Below, one piece after another: positions 38,819 to 50,512 of a DNA stretch of 64,000 nucleotides. A model generated the notes under the pieces. It saw only the letters and a list, made by a program, of their open reading frames with translations, was not told the DNA's origin and made no database searches. The stretch is from Escallonia rubra (taxonomy: Eukaryota; Streptophyta; Magnoliopsida; Escalloniales; Escalloniaceae). The number at the start of each line of letters is the position of its first letter. Positions within the stretch are counted from its first letter, which is position 1. Both the position numbers and the translations under genes were made by a program. The stretch spans positions 62,001 to 126,000 of the forward strand of contig JAVXUO010000933.1 in the NCBI GenBank assembly GCA_033065855.1, given 5' to 3'.

Positions 38819-40011
38819 ATCACTAATCCAGTCTCTTGAAGAAACAAAAACCTCCTTTCTTTCCTTTCAGGGAAAGAGCTCAATACGGATACTTGTTACC
38901 AAGCGTTGCTCTCGTCTTCTCTCTCAAGAAAACTGAGAAAATACAACCATGCATGCTTCTTGTCTCCTCTGTATCCCTTTTTTAGAATCATCTGTCTGCC
39001 AATTGCTTTAACATTTTGAAATTGGAGTTGGGTTATAGCGATAATATGCATTGGTAACATATTACAAATGAAACATTTCTGCAAAACTATTGAGGGGCGT
39101 TTACTAAACGAACCAAGGCTACCTTAATGTTGCAAAAAAAAAAAAAAAGACATTTTGTCATGGCAAAAATATGTTGCTTGAATATGGTGTAAGAAAAGAC
39201 AAATATGTCGTGGATGAACGTATTGTGAAGAGATCTTTTTCCTATGTACAAAACATCATATTAGTTCTTCACTCTCGCAGAGACATCTCACTTTAAGTTT
39301 CACAAGCATCTTCAGATGTAGTGAGCTTCAAAGAGTAACAAATTTTGAGATGTCTCGTCTCGTTCGTAAATGACAAGCGTAAGTATATAATTCGAAAACA
39401 CATACGATGAAATAATGGTTTTCGTGACAACTTAAAATTGATCACTTAATTGCGATCATATATGAGTATATATTGTACGTAAGTTCGTAAAGTGTGCAAA
39501 CAATTAAAAGCTTGAGGAGCTAGTTATCAGTTTTAAGCTTAAAAGTGCAACTTGCGAACTTGACAAAATATATGGTATGATACTAACTAGACCTTTAGTC
39601 ATACACATGTTTGATGCGGAGCATGATGCATAAGTGATAATCTATGACTATAGTTGGAGCGGATGTAGCGTCCACAAAATCAAGACATTACTCCATTATA
39701 AGTTCTCGTTTTGTGCATATCTTTCGAAATCATTAAAGGGTGCTACGAGTAACCTAAACGATCGTGTCAAGAGATTTTAGAATGCTATGTTTGAATTTCT
39801 TTTATCATTCCCTCAATCGATATCTCTAAATTTTCTCTTTCTTTTGTATAAACAAATGGCGCCGGTTTAACATAAGCTTATACGTTAATAAAACTTTAGC
39901 GATGAATAAACAAATAGCGTCGCTTTTCCCTTCAAACTCCGAAGTTTCGCTGCAAACTCCGATAGTTGGGAGCCAAATGGTTATGGCTAAGAATTGAGAA
40001 CCTAAACTACC
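38819..40011. other. Intergenic region between RKD and PPR genes
   Basis: AT-rich spacer with an A homopolymer near 39134. No gene detected. The PPR frame has an in-frame TAA just upstream of its ATG, so this region does not extend it. Confidence 0.4.
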
Positions 40012-41880
40012 ATGAGACCATTTTCTGCACACCACCCTCCTCTCTCCCCCCTCAACACCCACCACCATTTATCTCTCTCCAGTTTTGCCACCCAAGCACT
40101 CCAGCTTCACCACAGCCCTCCATTTTCAGAATCCCCTCCCAAGAAGTACCAAACTGAAATAAAGCTCATCTCCCTCATAAAGTCCACTCCCCACAAACCC
40201 CATTTGCTCCAAATCCACGCCCACCTGATCCGTACATCGTTCCTCCGAGACCCCACCATCTCATTCACCCTACTCACCCGTCTCGCCCTCCCCCCTCTCC
40301 GAGATTTGCGCTACTCCCGCCAAATCTTCGCTCAGATCCCGACACCCAATATCTCCCACTACAGCGCCATGATTAGAGCTCACTCAGTAAGCAATGATCC
40401 TACACAAGGGTTTTACTTATATCGCGAGATGCTAAGGCGATGCGTTCGTTCGGACCCCGTTGTATCGTCGTTTGTTACCAAGTGTTTGGTAAAGATTCCG
40501 TCGTTGTTTGGGGGGTTACAGATTCACGCTAGGGTTCTGAGAGATGGGTATCGGTTGGATAGTTTGTTGATGACCACTTTGATGGAGTTGTACTCGAGTT
40601 GCGAGAGATTTTCGGATGCGTGCAAGGTGTTTGATGAAATGTCTGACAGAGATACTGTTGCTTGGAATGTCTTGATTTCTTGCTACTCCCGTAACGGACG
40701 TAGTAAGGATGCTTTGGGTATTTTTGATGTGATGAGGAGTTTGCGGTGCGAGCCGGATGACGTTACTTGCTTGCTTCTGCTTCAGGCTTGTGCTAACCTT
40801 GGTACATTGGAATTTGGCGAGCGGGTTCATGAGTATCTTATAGAACGTGGCTATGAAGATTCTCATAATTTGTGTAACACTCTTGTAAAGATGTATACGA
40901 AATGTGGATGTTTGGAGAAGGCTTATCAGGTGTTTAAGAGCATGTCAAATAAAGATGTGGTTACTTGGAGTGCAATGATTTCAGGTTTGGCGAGTAATGG
41001 GCATGGGAGAGATGCTCTAGAGGCGTTTGGAGAGATGCAGAAGATGGGTGTTGCACCTGATGACCATACTTTTACTGGTGTTCTTTCCGCTTGCAGTCAC
41101 TGTGGGCTGCTTGATGAAGGTAGGATGTTCTTCGACCTTATGAAGAAGAAGTATGGGATAGCACCTAATATTCATCACTATGGATGCATGGTTGATCTCA
41201 TGGGTCGTGTCGGTTTGTTAGATGATGCCTACAAACTTATTGCTAATATGAGGGTCAAGCCAGATGCAACTATATGGAGGACTCTTCTTGGAGGGTGCAG
41301 AATTCATGGCTGCGTTGACCTTGGAGAGCGTGCAATTGAGCATTTGATTGAACTAAAGGCTCAAGAAGCAGGGGATTATGTTCTTTTACTGAATATGTAT
41401 TCTTCGGCAGGAAACTGGGAGAAGGTGATAGAAGTGAGGAAATTGATGAAGGAGAAGGGAATTATAACCACCCCTGGTTGTAGTACAATGGAACTGAATG
41501 GTGGCTTGCATGAGTTTATTGCGGATGATATTTCACATCCGAGAAAGCATGAGATATATGAGATGCTGGATGAAATTGGGAAGCAACTGAAGATTGCTGG
41601 TTATGTCGCTGAAATAACATCTGAGATGCACAATTTGGATCCAGAAGAAAAGCAAACGAGGTTAACTTATCACAGCGAGAAGTTGGCTATTGCTTTTGGA
41701 GTGCTCTCAACTCCACCTGGAAGAACAATAAGAGTGGCAAAGAACCTTCGGACCTGTGTTGATTGCCACAATTTTGCCAAGATACTTTCTAGCGTTTATA
41801 ACCGGGAGGTGATTATTAGGGATCGCAGCCGCTTTCATCATTTTCGAGATGGACATTGCTCCTGTAAGGACTATTGGTAG
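40012..41880 (+). CDS. PLS-class PPR protein with E and DYW domains
   Basis: A single uninterrupted exon encodes 622 residues, usual for this class. The His/Ser/Pro-rich N terminus could be an organellar targeting sequence. Tandem PPR motifs of P, L and S type occupy about residues 55-430 (for example ARVLRDGYRLDSLLMTTLME, KDVVTWSAMISGLASNGH). E/E+ motifs follow, then a C-terminal DYW deaminase-like domain with the HSE site at 554-556, CVDC at 582-585, and HCSC ending in DYW. DYW PPR proteins bind specific RNA bases in plastids or mitochondria and act in C-to-U editing. An in-frame stop precedes the ATG, fixing the start. It converges with the malate dehydrogenase gene. From memory, the likely orthologue is At3g47530. 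The RNA target is unknown. Confidence 0.95.
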   Translation: MRPFSAHHPPLSPLNTHHHLSLSSFATQALQLHHSPPFSESPPKKYQTEIKLISLIKSTPHKPHLLQIHAHLIRTSFLRDPTISFTLLTRLALPPLRDLRYSRQIFAQIPTPNISHYSAMIRAHSVSNDPTQGFYLYREMLRRCVRSDPVVSSFVTKCLVKIPSLFGGLQIHARVLRDGYRLDSLLMTTLMELYSSCERFSDACKVFDEMSDRDTVAWNVLISCYSRNGRSKDALGIFDVMRSLRCEPDDVTCLLLLQACANLGTLEFGERVHEYLIERGYEDSHNLCNTLVKMYTKCGCLEKAYQVFKSMSNKDVVTWSAMISGLASNGHGRDALEAFGEMQKMGVAPDDHTFTGVLSACSHCGLLDEGRMFFDLMKKKYGIAPNIHHYGCMVDLMGRVGLLDDAYKLIANMRVKPDATIWRTLLGGCRIHGCVDLGERAIEHLIELKAQEAGDYVLLLNMYSSAGNWEKVIEVRKLMKEKGIITTPGCSTMELNGGLHEFIADDISHPRKHEIYEMLDEIGKQLKIAGYVAEITSEMHNLDPEEKQTRLTYHSEKLAIAFGVLSTPPGRTIRVAKNLRTCVDCHNFAKILSSVYNREVIIRDRSRFHHFRDGHCSCKDYW

Positions 41881-43508
41881 ATATAGTGAAGGTGCGAGAG
41901 CCTAGAGAAAGGTCTTTTGCAGCATCGCATTGACCATTCACATTAAAATTTTGCGAAGGAGAACTGTAGGTTGGAGTAAGTGGTTCACTAAAGATTCAGC
42001 AACCCACATCCTAAAGGAACTGCATGCTTCTGACCTCTCCCATTGACGCGTAGGAAGCGCATAACAGAACTATGCTGAAGAAGCCTAACACAAACATATG
42101 AGAGAATCATGTGAAAGGAACTCCAGTTAGGCAGGCTTTTCTATCTGCATTGGGAGACGTCAATGAAGAAACAGACTCCGGGAAACCCATATTTAAAGGG
42201 ATGTTGCTCTCATTTTGATAATATGGTGAAAACAGAACGCCTGTGCTGAGTTTTAGTTGCAAAAGACCTCAGAGGGGTTGTTCGAGGTGAAGTTGGCACT
42301 CAACTGGTGCATTGCTTCTGCCAGTAGGTCAAATTAAAGGGGATGACTTGGACTTGGATATCTTGCTACCATTTGCGGTCATCTATGTTTTTTTTCTGCG
42401 CGAGGACCTCTAAACACCATAGTGCAGATGTTGAGAGCGAAAATCTGGTTCTTGAAACGCCTAGGCTTCTCTCTGATGCTGCCGATACACTCAAATTGAG
42501 GGTTACAAATCGGAAACAAACCCACACTGTGGTTCTGCGTGGAACAACGCCACAGGTCGTTAAGAATTTGGTTCATATAAGTTCTGTCAATTGCAAGCTT
42601 GTGTCTCATTCTCATATCAGGGCCTTAGTTTCCCCTAGTTGAATGTAGTGTGATTGTCTTGTATTACGTGATAAAGTGAACACGCGCTGGTATTGTAGAA
42701 AATTATCCCTACAACGTACACTTTCTCTGTTACTTCACTTAGTTGGCGAAACTACGAACACATCTTTTCTCTGCTTTGTGAGCAGAATATCAACTAAAAA
42801 AAAGTGGGTTCATATTAGTTAATAGTCTCATTCCCAAGTAGTTAAGAGTTGCTACTCACAGCTTGCTTGTCCCAGTAGCGCCTGCTGGATCTGTAGGGGA
42901 ATGACAGCAGAATCATCAGACAACCATCAAAAGTTCGAACTCTAAAGGAAATCTATCTCCAAATTGTCGACACCGAAACAAACGAGTTAATCGTTCCATA
43001 TAGCAAAATAGATCACCACCATGGCCCTGACTGTAAGGAAGCTATCGAGGAACAATCCAAAGATAGTAACCATCATTTGCAAAGCCTAACAGGAGCAAGT
43101 ACTAGGTCAAAACAATTACCCCGTTTCATATGTTAAAACTGAAACTAGTAACGGGGAAGTAACAGGTGAAAAAAGGTCTCAGGTCAAATTCAATCCAACG
43201 TCCCAACACACAGGAGAGAGTTCTTTTCTTCCAGGCAAATAAATGATCATCCAGCCTTGCTGTGCTATCGAGCACTAGCTGTATTATTTGATTAGGATTA
43301 CTGCATGCTCCGCGAGCGAGAACAAAATTCTACAACACAGGTAAATCCACTCCTCGTTTCTCTCATATATAAGCACATCGACACACAAGACCCCGGAAAT
43401 ACAAAAAACTACGAGTAGTCTACAAAACTGAAAATGTCGATGCACTGATCACAACATCAGCCGAACTTGCTATAGAACCTCTTTTTGGGGTCTCTTCAGT
43501 TATCAACT
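41881..43508. other. Convergent intergenic region between PPR and malate dehydrogenase genes
   Basis: Contains the 3' UTRs of both genes. A 99-codon frame at 42343-42642 shows no domain and no codon or splice context that supports it, and it is probably UTR or chance. Confidence 0.45.
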
Positions 43509-44744
43509 TCAAGCTGTTACTGCTTGCTTCTGTGCAAATGCCACTCCCTTCTCAATGCTGGACTTGAGTTCAGGCTTTAGGGCTTCCAGAGCTTTCTCCT
43601 CATACTCGGTCAATCCTTGAAGATCAGACGAAATGATAGCCTCGAGTCCTTTCCTTCCAAGCTTAATCCTTGATGCGAAGTATGGAAGCTCAGTTAATTC
43701 AGACTGGACATAAGCACACTCATAGACGTCGCCATCTCCATCAAGAGCACGAAGGGAAGACTCCACAAATCTTGCTGCTGCATATGCCATAGACAGTGTA
43801 GCTGACCCTGCACCAGCCTTTGCCTCCACAACTTCGGTCCCAGCATTTTGGATTCTCATAGTTAGCTCTTGCACTTCTTCATCGGTGAAACTAACAGAGG
43901 GTTTTGTCTTTGACAACAGGGGTAGAATAGTTATCCCAGCATGTCCTCCAATAACAGGGACATCAACATCAATGAGCTTCAGGTTCTTCTTCTGTGCAAC
44001 AAATGTGTTTGCCCTCACAACATCAAGAGTGGTAACACCAAAGAGCTTCTTCGGATCATACACACCCTTCTGTCTCAACACTTCTGCTGCAATTGGCACG
44101 GTAGAGTTCACTGGATTGCTGATGATATGGATGAAGGCATCAGGACAGTTATCAGCAACAGCTTCTATCAACGTCTTGACAATGCTGGCATTGATGTTGA
44201 ACAGGTCATCACGGGTCATACCTGGCTTCCGAGGAACACCAGCAGGTATGACGACCACATCTACACCCTTTAAAGAATCAGCCAGTTCAGAATTTCCTGT
44301 GAAATCCAAAACTTGAGAGGGGGTATTGCAGTGACTCAAATCAGCTGCAACTCCCTTTACATTTGCTATATCATAAAGGTTAAGGGCTGAAACTAAGGGT
44401 GACATCTTAACCAGGAGTGCTAGGGGCTGGCCTATACCACCAGCAGCTCCAAGGATTGCTACTTTGAAAGACGCCTGAGGCTGGAGATTCACAACCCTCT
44501 GGTTTTGTTTATGGGCTTTTCGTACAAACGACTCTCGAAGAGCTGCCGTACTCTCCTTGCCTAGGAAGGATGACTCTGATTCACAGCTTACAGATGACGC
44601 TACCTTGAGGCCACTGTAACACGTCAGATGTTTCTTGGAGTTGAACCTCACACCAACAGCATTTGATTGTGAAATTGGACCCACTTTGGAGCAATACAAT
44701 GTCGTTGATCCAACTGAAAAGGTAGTTGCCGAAGTTGCTGCCAT
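43509..44744 (-). CDS. pNAD-MDH: Plastid NAD-dependent malate dehydrogenase
   Basis: This intronless coding region gives 411 residues. The first 80 or so are Ser/Ala-rich with few acidic residues, a chloroplast transit peptide. The Rossmann glycine motif GAAGGIGQP is at 99-107. Substrate-binding arginines lie in [12 protein letters not shown] (169-180) and DVVRANTF (241-248), and the catalytic His268 is in GGHAG. The enzyme interconverts malate and oxaloacetate with NAD(H) in the stroma. It lacks the N- and C-terminal regulatory cysteine extensions of the NADP form, so thioredoxin control is not expected. Arabidopsis pNAD-MDH (At3g47520) is needed for embryo and chloroplast development and also has a non-catalytic role. 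An ATG preceded by a spliced 5' UTR sets the start. Confidence 0.96.
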   Translation of the reverse strand: MAATSATTFSVGSTTLYCSKVGPISQSNAVGVRFNSKKHLTCYSGLKVASSVSCESESSFLGKESTAALRESFVRKAHKQNQRVVNLQPQASFKVAILGAAGGIGQPLALLVKMSPLVSALNLYDIANVKGVAADLSHCNTPSQVLDFTGNSELADSLKGVDVVVIPAGVPRKPGMTRDDLFNINASIVKTLIEAVADNCPDAFIHIISNPVNSTVPIAAEVLRQKGVYDPKKLFGVTTLDVVRANTFVAQKKNLKLIDVDVPVIGGHAGITILPLLSKTKPSVSFTDEEVQELTMRIQNAGTEVVEAKAGAGSATLSMAYAAARFVESSLRALDGDGDVYECAYVQSELTELPYFASRIKLGRKGLEAIISSDLQGLTEYEEKALEALKPELKSSIEKGVAFAQKQAVTA

Positions 44745-44752
44745 CTTGGACT

Positions 44753-46651
44753 CTGTAGAACAAATGGGGATGTCAAGGACTATATGACTAGACCTATGTT
44801 AAGAAAATTACAACCTAGATGGCCTACAGGAGAAGAATAAAAACACATAGAAGCACAATAAACTTTTGACACAAAACTACATCATCTGGAAGGTGATAAA
44901 TAACTCTTGAGTTCTGGAGGAAGTAAACAACAAGCATATAGGAGAAGATGGACAACCATTGCAAGTAACTGGAGGGGCAGCTGTCAACGAATTACAATAG
45001 AAAGTACCTTAGAAGTCAGAACGCACATAAGCATGATAGTTACCAGTGCAGATCAAGATGGTTGGTAAATCATATTTTACTGTACTAAAAGTATTGAGTT
45101 GCGGGTGTCATCTTCTACTTCAGTTGAGTAGCATCCATAACACAGATATCTGCTCTAATTTTAGAGGTAGATCTAGATTTATACTGAAGACAGTACAAAA
45201 CCACCATAAACCAGGCATCAAAAAAACAAATTGATGACTACCGCCATGTACAACTGGAGAGGAATTATTACGTGAAAACATGGTCGAGTAAAGTGCCAGA
45301 TGCTAGTAAAGGTGCCCAACAAAGCAAACCCTATACAATATAGACTACACACGTAAGTAATCTGTCACCATCAATATAAGCTCACGCCATGATGGCAGAC
45401 ATAATGAACCAGACAGGAGCCACTCAATTAACCCAACCAAAAAAAAGGCAAAACACGAACTTGGGACAAATTAAGGTAAGAGCATATTTAATTATATCAA
45501 ATAAAAAGTTTTGACACCAGCAAAAACATAGGATTAAAATTTACAGCACAGCACGTATACCGGTATCTAGTATCTACATGAATAATTAGAGCTTAGAGCA
45601 TAAACCATCATAAACACAGCTGTATCAGTTTACAAACTGCAAATTTGATTCCTTTTCAATTTTTTTTTGTTGATCAGTAACTTCGAAGTTAATTCATCTC
45701 CCAAAAAATGACCTAATGCAATTAGTTTAAGCAGCTGCAGCGACACAAATCTGAATCGTAAACCAGAAAACTGCACAAACTATATACAGATGAACTGAAA
45801 ACAATCAGATCTAGACATACATGCATTTCAATATGTGACTACGTCCCACATTTTTCTTTCTTCAGACAGGAGCAGCCAAAGAATGATAATAAAAAAATTA
45901 TGGCAAAGTGTAGGATATCATGTACTTAAACAGCACAAGAGCTAATAAACAAACCCATAAAAGAAGTTTGCTAGGATATACTCCCTCCTCCATTCCGTTG
46001 AATTTTTCAATTTGACTTTTGTGAATTCGAAGGGTAGATTTAAAACGTTTAAAAGTTGACTTCACTCATTCTTATTGCCCTAGCTTGACTTGCCAATCGA
46101 TACATTTTTCATCTACGATTGCTATTTGATTTCAATCCGATGCTTACATGGTACTAAATTTATGCAAAAATTCGCAAAAAAGTCAAAGGGAAAAACCCAG
46201 AAGAACGAAGTTCGTAAAATGAAAAGCTTTTTGGTTTCGATGCAAAAGCTTGCTCTCTAGGAACCGTGCGAATCATAGTGAAGAAGAATTAACGAGGCTA
46301 GAACGCTGAGTTCACGCAAGCTAGATCTGGATTGAAAATAATTCATGATAATCGTGCCATTCCCTTAAAATTAACAAATCCAAGAAAAATCAGACACATC
46401 AATAATCCGCAGAAATAAGCAAATTGCAGCAAAATTCAGTTTACAGTAAACACAAGCACTAGACGAATAATACATGAAATCAACACATTTCAACAAAATC
46501 CAGCCTTCAGAAGCTAAAACTATCAACGCTAAGTATATTACAACTAATTAAGCAGCTAAAAGATACACGAATCTGAAGAGTAACCATGTAAATGTACCAA
46601 TAAAACATTAAAATTGTCAATTTGAATTGCATCTGAAGAGCAAATAATTAC
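44753..46651 (-). other. 5' UTR intron of the malate dehydrogenase gene
   Basis: On the minus strand, CCTTCAG|GTAATT at 46652/46651 is a strong donor and TTCTACAG|AGTCC at 44753/44752 a strong acceptor, 8 bases before the ATG. The intron is about 1.9 kb and without reading frames of note. Long leader introns often raise expression of plant housekeeping genes. A lone end resembling a Stowaway/mariner element (CTCCCTCC near 45981) has no matching partner. Confidence 0.7.
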
Positions 46652-46880
46652 CTGAAGGAATTCTTGAGGTGAGGCGGTGTTTGGTCTGAGGGATTAAAAA
46701 GTTTCGATGTGGCTTAAGATTGTCCGCCGTCAACCCTCGAACAATTCATCTGCTGTTTTGAACTATTCGAATCTGAGTCTTAAAATGTGCTGATTCTCCT
46801 CAGATCATCTCAACCGCTGGTTTTTCTTTGGGATTTTTGGACGGATGTGATGTGATGTGATGGGCATTTCACCTAGCATT

Positions 46881-48414
46881 TAGAGGTGTCAAAAGGGCCG
46901 GGCGGCCCGCGGGCTGGCCCGACCCGGCCCGTTTCTGGCCCGGGCTGGCCCGGCCCTCTCGGTGAACAGTGACGGCCCTAAACAGTGGGCTTGGGGCCAG
47001 GGCTTGGACCAGGCCAAGAAAATCTGGAAAAAGCCCGGCCCTGGCCCGGCCCGCAAAAGCCCGGTTTTGGCCCGGCCCGAAAGAAGCCCGGTTTTGGCCC
47101 GGTTCAACATCTGTCTTCTTCTCACCTTCTCAGCTTCTCTTCAGACTTCAGTACCCATCTCACAAATCCAAACTTCACACAGGACTAGAAGAGCAAATGC
47201 CACCATAAATAGCCTTCACGCCACGATCCAAACCAAGCAGAACATTTATGAGTTGTTGGGTATTTCAGAGAACGGGACCTTGTATGAGATCAAGAAAGCC
47301 TACAAGCAATTAGCAAGGAAGTATCACCCGGACGTGTCACGCCGGAGCGCACGGAGGAGTGTCACGCCGGAGCCCACGGAGGAGTATACCAAGACGTTCA
47401 TTCGTGTACAAGAGACATACGAGACCTTGCCCGACCCGCAAACCAGAGCGTCGTATGACATAGACATGTCCAAGGGTTTGCACCTTGCTTTCTCCGCTAG
47501 AAAAAAGTGGCCAAAACGATCAGTTGGCTGATCCAGTCTTCCTTTCCGCTCCGCACAGTTTGTTCTCTCCCTCTTTGTCTCCATTCAGTGAACATTTCTA
47601 CAAACACGTTGATATGCTTGTTTTGATGTTTTTGGCTCTTGAATCGTTTCCGAAATTGGTGCCCTGTTTAGCATTTGGCAACCAATTTCGGTTAAACAAG
47701 ATGGGTTTGTACTTTAGCATTTGGCAACCAATTTCGGTTAAACAAGATGGGTTTGTACTAATTTTGAGTTTTCATGATCTGATTTCGAATCCTCTGTTTT
47801 TGCTTAATCAGTAACTCCTCATAATTTCTTCGAAATGTTTAATTCAATAGGAAATTTTCACTTTTCAATTACCCATTTGCATATGTTTAGGGTATAAAAG
47901 TATACAACTACAAGTATCTTATCTGCTAACTTGGAATCTGGTATTGATATGAAAATTTCCTTTTCTTGAAACAGAGGTCTGATGGCGAGTGGAAGAACAG
48001 ATGGCAGGCTCAAGTGATGGAGCTGAAGTGAAGGGGCATAATTAGAGAGTCAAGAGGGAGTATGTCATGGGGATCTCGAATCAGAACTCAGAAGGCAAAG
48101 AAGCGAAGCATATGCTATAGCAAGAATTTTTGGAAAAAAACATTGTTGGGCCTGGCAGAAGGGAAAGAAGCGAAGCATAGGCGATAGCAAGAATTTTTGG
48201 AAAAAAACATTGTTGGGCCTGGGCCAGGCCCAAGCCCGGCCCTAAATAGTGGGCTTAGGGCCAGGGCTTGGACTAGGCCTGGATATCCTCTTCTCTGGCC
48301 CGGGCCCGGCCCGGCCCGGTTCCCAAACCCCTTGGCCCGGCCCCGGCCCGTTTTCTCTGCTGGCCCGTTGGGCCGGGGCTGGGCCGGCCCAAGCCCGGCC
48401 CATTGACACCTCTA
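46881..48414. mobile_element. hAT-type element with GGCCCGG-rich ends carrying a DnaJ20-like gene fragment
   Basis: The element is 1534 bp, with ends TAGAGGTGTCAAAAGGGCC and, inverted, TAGAGGTGTCAATGGGCC and a perfect 8 bp duplication CTAGCATT (46873-46880 and 48415-48422). Subterminal regions are dense in GGCCCGG words, and the phrase GTGGGCTT(G/A)GGGCCAGGGC occurs near both ends. The interior holds a J-domain fragment (47125-47531) plus two tandem duplications with 46 bp (47667-47758) and 67 bp (48091-48224) periods. No transposase. It sits only about 150 bp upstream of the presumed malate dehydrogenase transcription start. It is in the same family as 6066-7138. Confidence 0.88.
47125..47531 (+). 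pseudogene. Captured J-domain fragment of a plastid DnaJ20-like gene
   Basis: The open frame contains NIYELLGISENGTLYEIKKA, YKQLARKYHPDVS, FIRVQETYETLPDPQTRASY and HLAFSARKKW, the J domain and following segment of chloroplast DnaJ20 proteins. The HPD tripeptide that activates Hsp70 is intact. A region rich in Ser/Thr upstream resembles a transit peptide tail. No in-frame ATG lies upstream of the J domain, so it is probably not translated as it stands. An imperfect 25 bp duplication (47334-47383) sits just after HPDVS. The fragment lies entirely inside the hAT element, so it was captured rather than resident. Confidence 0.8.
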
Positions 48415-48503
48415 CTAGCATTTCGGTCTGTTTCATTACAACTTTGCTTGGGTCGGGATCTCCTGAAAAATTTTTACATACCAGTGATGGACAGACATTC
48501 ATA

Positions 48504-50282
48504 GGTAGCGTTTGAAACAGTTTATTTTCAGTTTTAAAAGTTAAAAAAAATATCACCGTTTGTCAAACAGTTTTAAATTTTTTTTTTTCAATTTTATAAA
48601 TCAATTTTCAAAACGGAATTGTCTTTGAAAACTCCATCTTAGAGTTTGGAGTTTGTATTTTTCAATTTTGGTTTTTTAATCCACTTTTCAACTTTTATTA
48701 AGGGTGAATATCAAACCGTTTAAACTGATCCGAACCGTTCAAATTGAATCGATCCAATTGAACCATCTAAAAATCTTAACGGTTCTATTTCACATTTCCC
48801 AAACTAACCTTGGTTCGGTTCGGTTCACGGTTCACATTTTTAAAACCGATCACAAACCGAACCGACCTATGTTATGTTAAGTATTTTTAGTGCCATTTAT
48901 TGATAATGTTCACATACATAGTAGTAAGCAAATCCGAATAAACAAAACCTTTAAAGTTAAACAAAAATAAACTAATGAGAGCAATTATAATACAAAAAAT
49001 TGGTGACTAATATCTCTTCTATATTTAGTCATTATTTCTCATACATTAATGCCAAAGGCATACTTGAGTTTTTATTGTAATATATATATCTGGAATAACA
49101 CTTATATCTTATGTTAACACGATCATTTATATATCAAATGTAACATGATTATGTATGCTTTAGAGAAACTATAACTACAAATTTTCTTATATTTAAATCC
49201 AATAGTGGTGTGCAAAGGCACAACATCTTTCAATGGGCGCAAACGAATCCAAACCGATTAAACTGACTAAATCGAACTGTCCAAAACGATGGTGTTTGGT
49301 TTGGTTCGGTTGACACAATTTTCCAAATCAAGGGATAACGATTCGATTCATGAACCCCCAGACCAAACCAAACTGAACCGTGCTCACCCCTATTTTGTTG
49401 GAAGCATTTTCATATCTCTTCTTTCATTTACTCTTCATCACAGAAGCCTATCACTGAAGAACACCAAACCACCACCATACCCATTGACCGCCACCGCCAC
49501 CCACCACCACCACCACCACTGACCAACACCTCCGAACACCAAATTACAAAACTGCCAACCATTAACAGCCGATCTGCCACCACCTTCGATCAACACACCC
49601 AAATACCAAACTTGCCAACACCGCTAACCATCATAGCCATTGACCGTTGCCACCGCCACCAGTAACCAACACCCATGAACACTACCAATCACCATAGCCA
49701 TTGATAACCACAACCACCATCACCGCTGACCAATATTGCCGAACCCTAAACCCTCTAACATAGGTCATCACCACAACAGCACCACGTCTCTAAATCCAAA
49801 TCACCATCATACCGACAACCACTGTTTCTACAACAAACACTACCAAAAGATTTCATCCATCAGCCCCAGTAGCTTCGATTTGCACTGGTAAATTCTAAAC
49901 CAATTAAATCATTCATCCAATCAAACCAATGAATTAGCCCTAATTGCAAGCTAATGTGTGACTACCATAGAAATAGTTGGACGATGGCAGATGAGATATA
50001 TTGGTCGTAGTGGGGGCGTTTCTGATTGTTGAACATAAGAGTTCAGAAGAAGCTCTCAAGAATTGAAAATGAAAGAAAATAAAAGAGAGGAAAAATAGAA
50101 AAGAGACAAGAGAAAAAAATAAAAAGAGAAAAAAGAATAAATAAAAGGAAAAAATAAAATAAAACCCAATAATGCAAAACTGTATCGAACAACACATCAA
50201 TTTTGTTAAAAAGAAAAACTGAAAGAGGTTTTAGTTTATGTTTTTCTGAAAATAAAAACTGAAATGGGTTTCGAACACACCT
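48504..50282. mobile_element. Candidate Mutator-like element with a nested hAT-like insert
   Basis: The left end GGTAGCGTTTGAAACAG followed by TTTATTTTCAG, and the inverted right end GGTGTGTTCGAAACCC followed by TTTTATTTTCAG, are related over about 60-100 bp. An inner segment 48699-49392 has ends TAAGGGTGAATA and, inverted, TAGGGGTGAGCA with GGTTCGGTT-rich subterminal repeats, a hAT-like look. No target duplication was found for either. The region 49440-49870 is CCACCA-rich without a gene. Confidence 0.45.
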
Positions 50283-50512
50283 TATAATAAAGTCGTAGTT
50301 TTATTATTCTATAGTCTCACCCGTTGGTTATGCCAAGTTCACTTTATCATCATTAAATTATAGTTTTTCTCTGGAAAAGGAGAGGCCTAAGCCGACCCTT
50401 CTCAGGGAAGGCAGAGGCCAATAGGGCCAAGGCCGACTCGAACCCCTTAAGGATAGTGTGCCAAAGTTCGTAACTTAGCAAGGAAAAAAGGAAAAAAAAA
50501 GAGAGAAAGTGC

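Noticed and set aside
42343..42642. 99-codon frame downstream of the PPR gene
   Set aside because: No recognisable family and it lies where the PPR 3' UTR is expected.
43885..44316. Plus-strand 143-codon frame
   Set aside because: Antisense to the strongly supported malate dehydrogenase coding sequence.
45981..46210. Possible Stowaway/mariner element starting CTCCCTCC after TA
   Set aside because: Only one end is visible; no inverted partner was found within several hundred bases.
46889..47208. Several overlapping frames rich in Gly, Pro, Ala and Arg
   Set aside because: They arise from GGCCCGG words in the hAT end and read openly in many frames on both strands. The same applies to 48197-48556 and 6859-7229.
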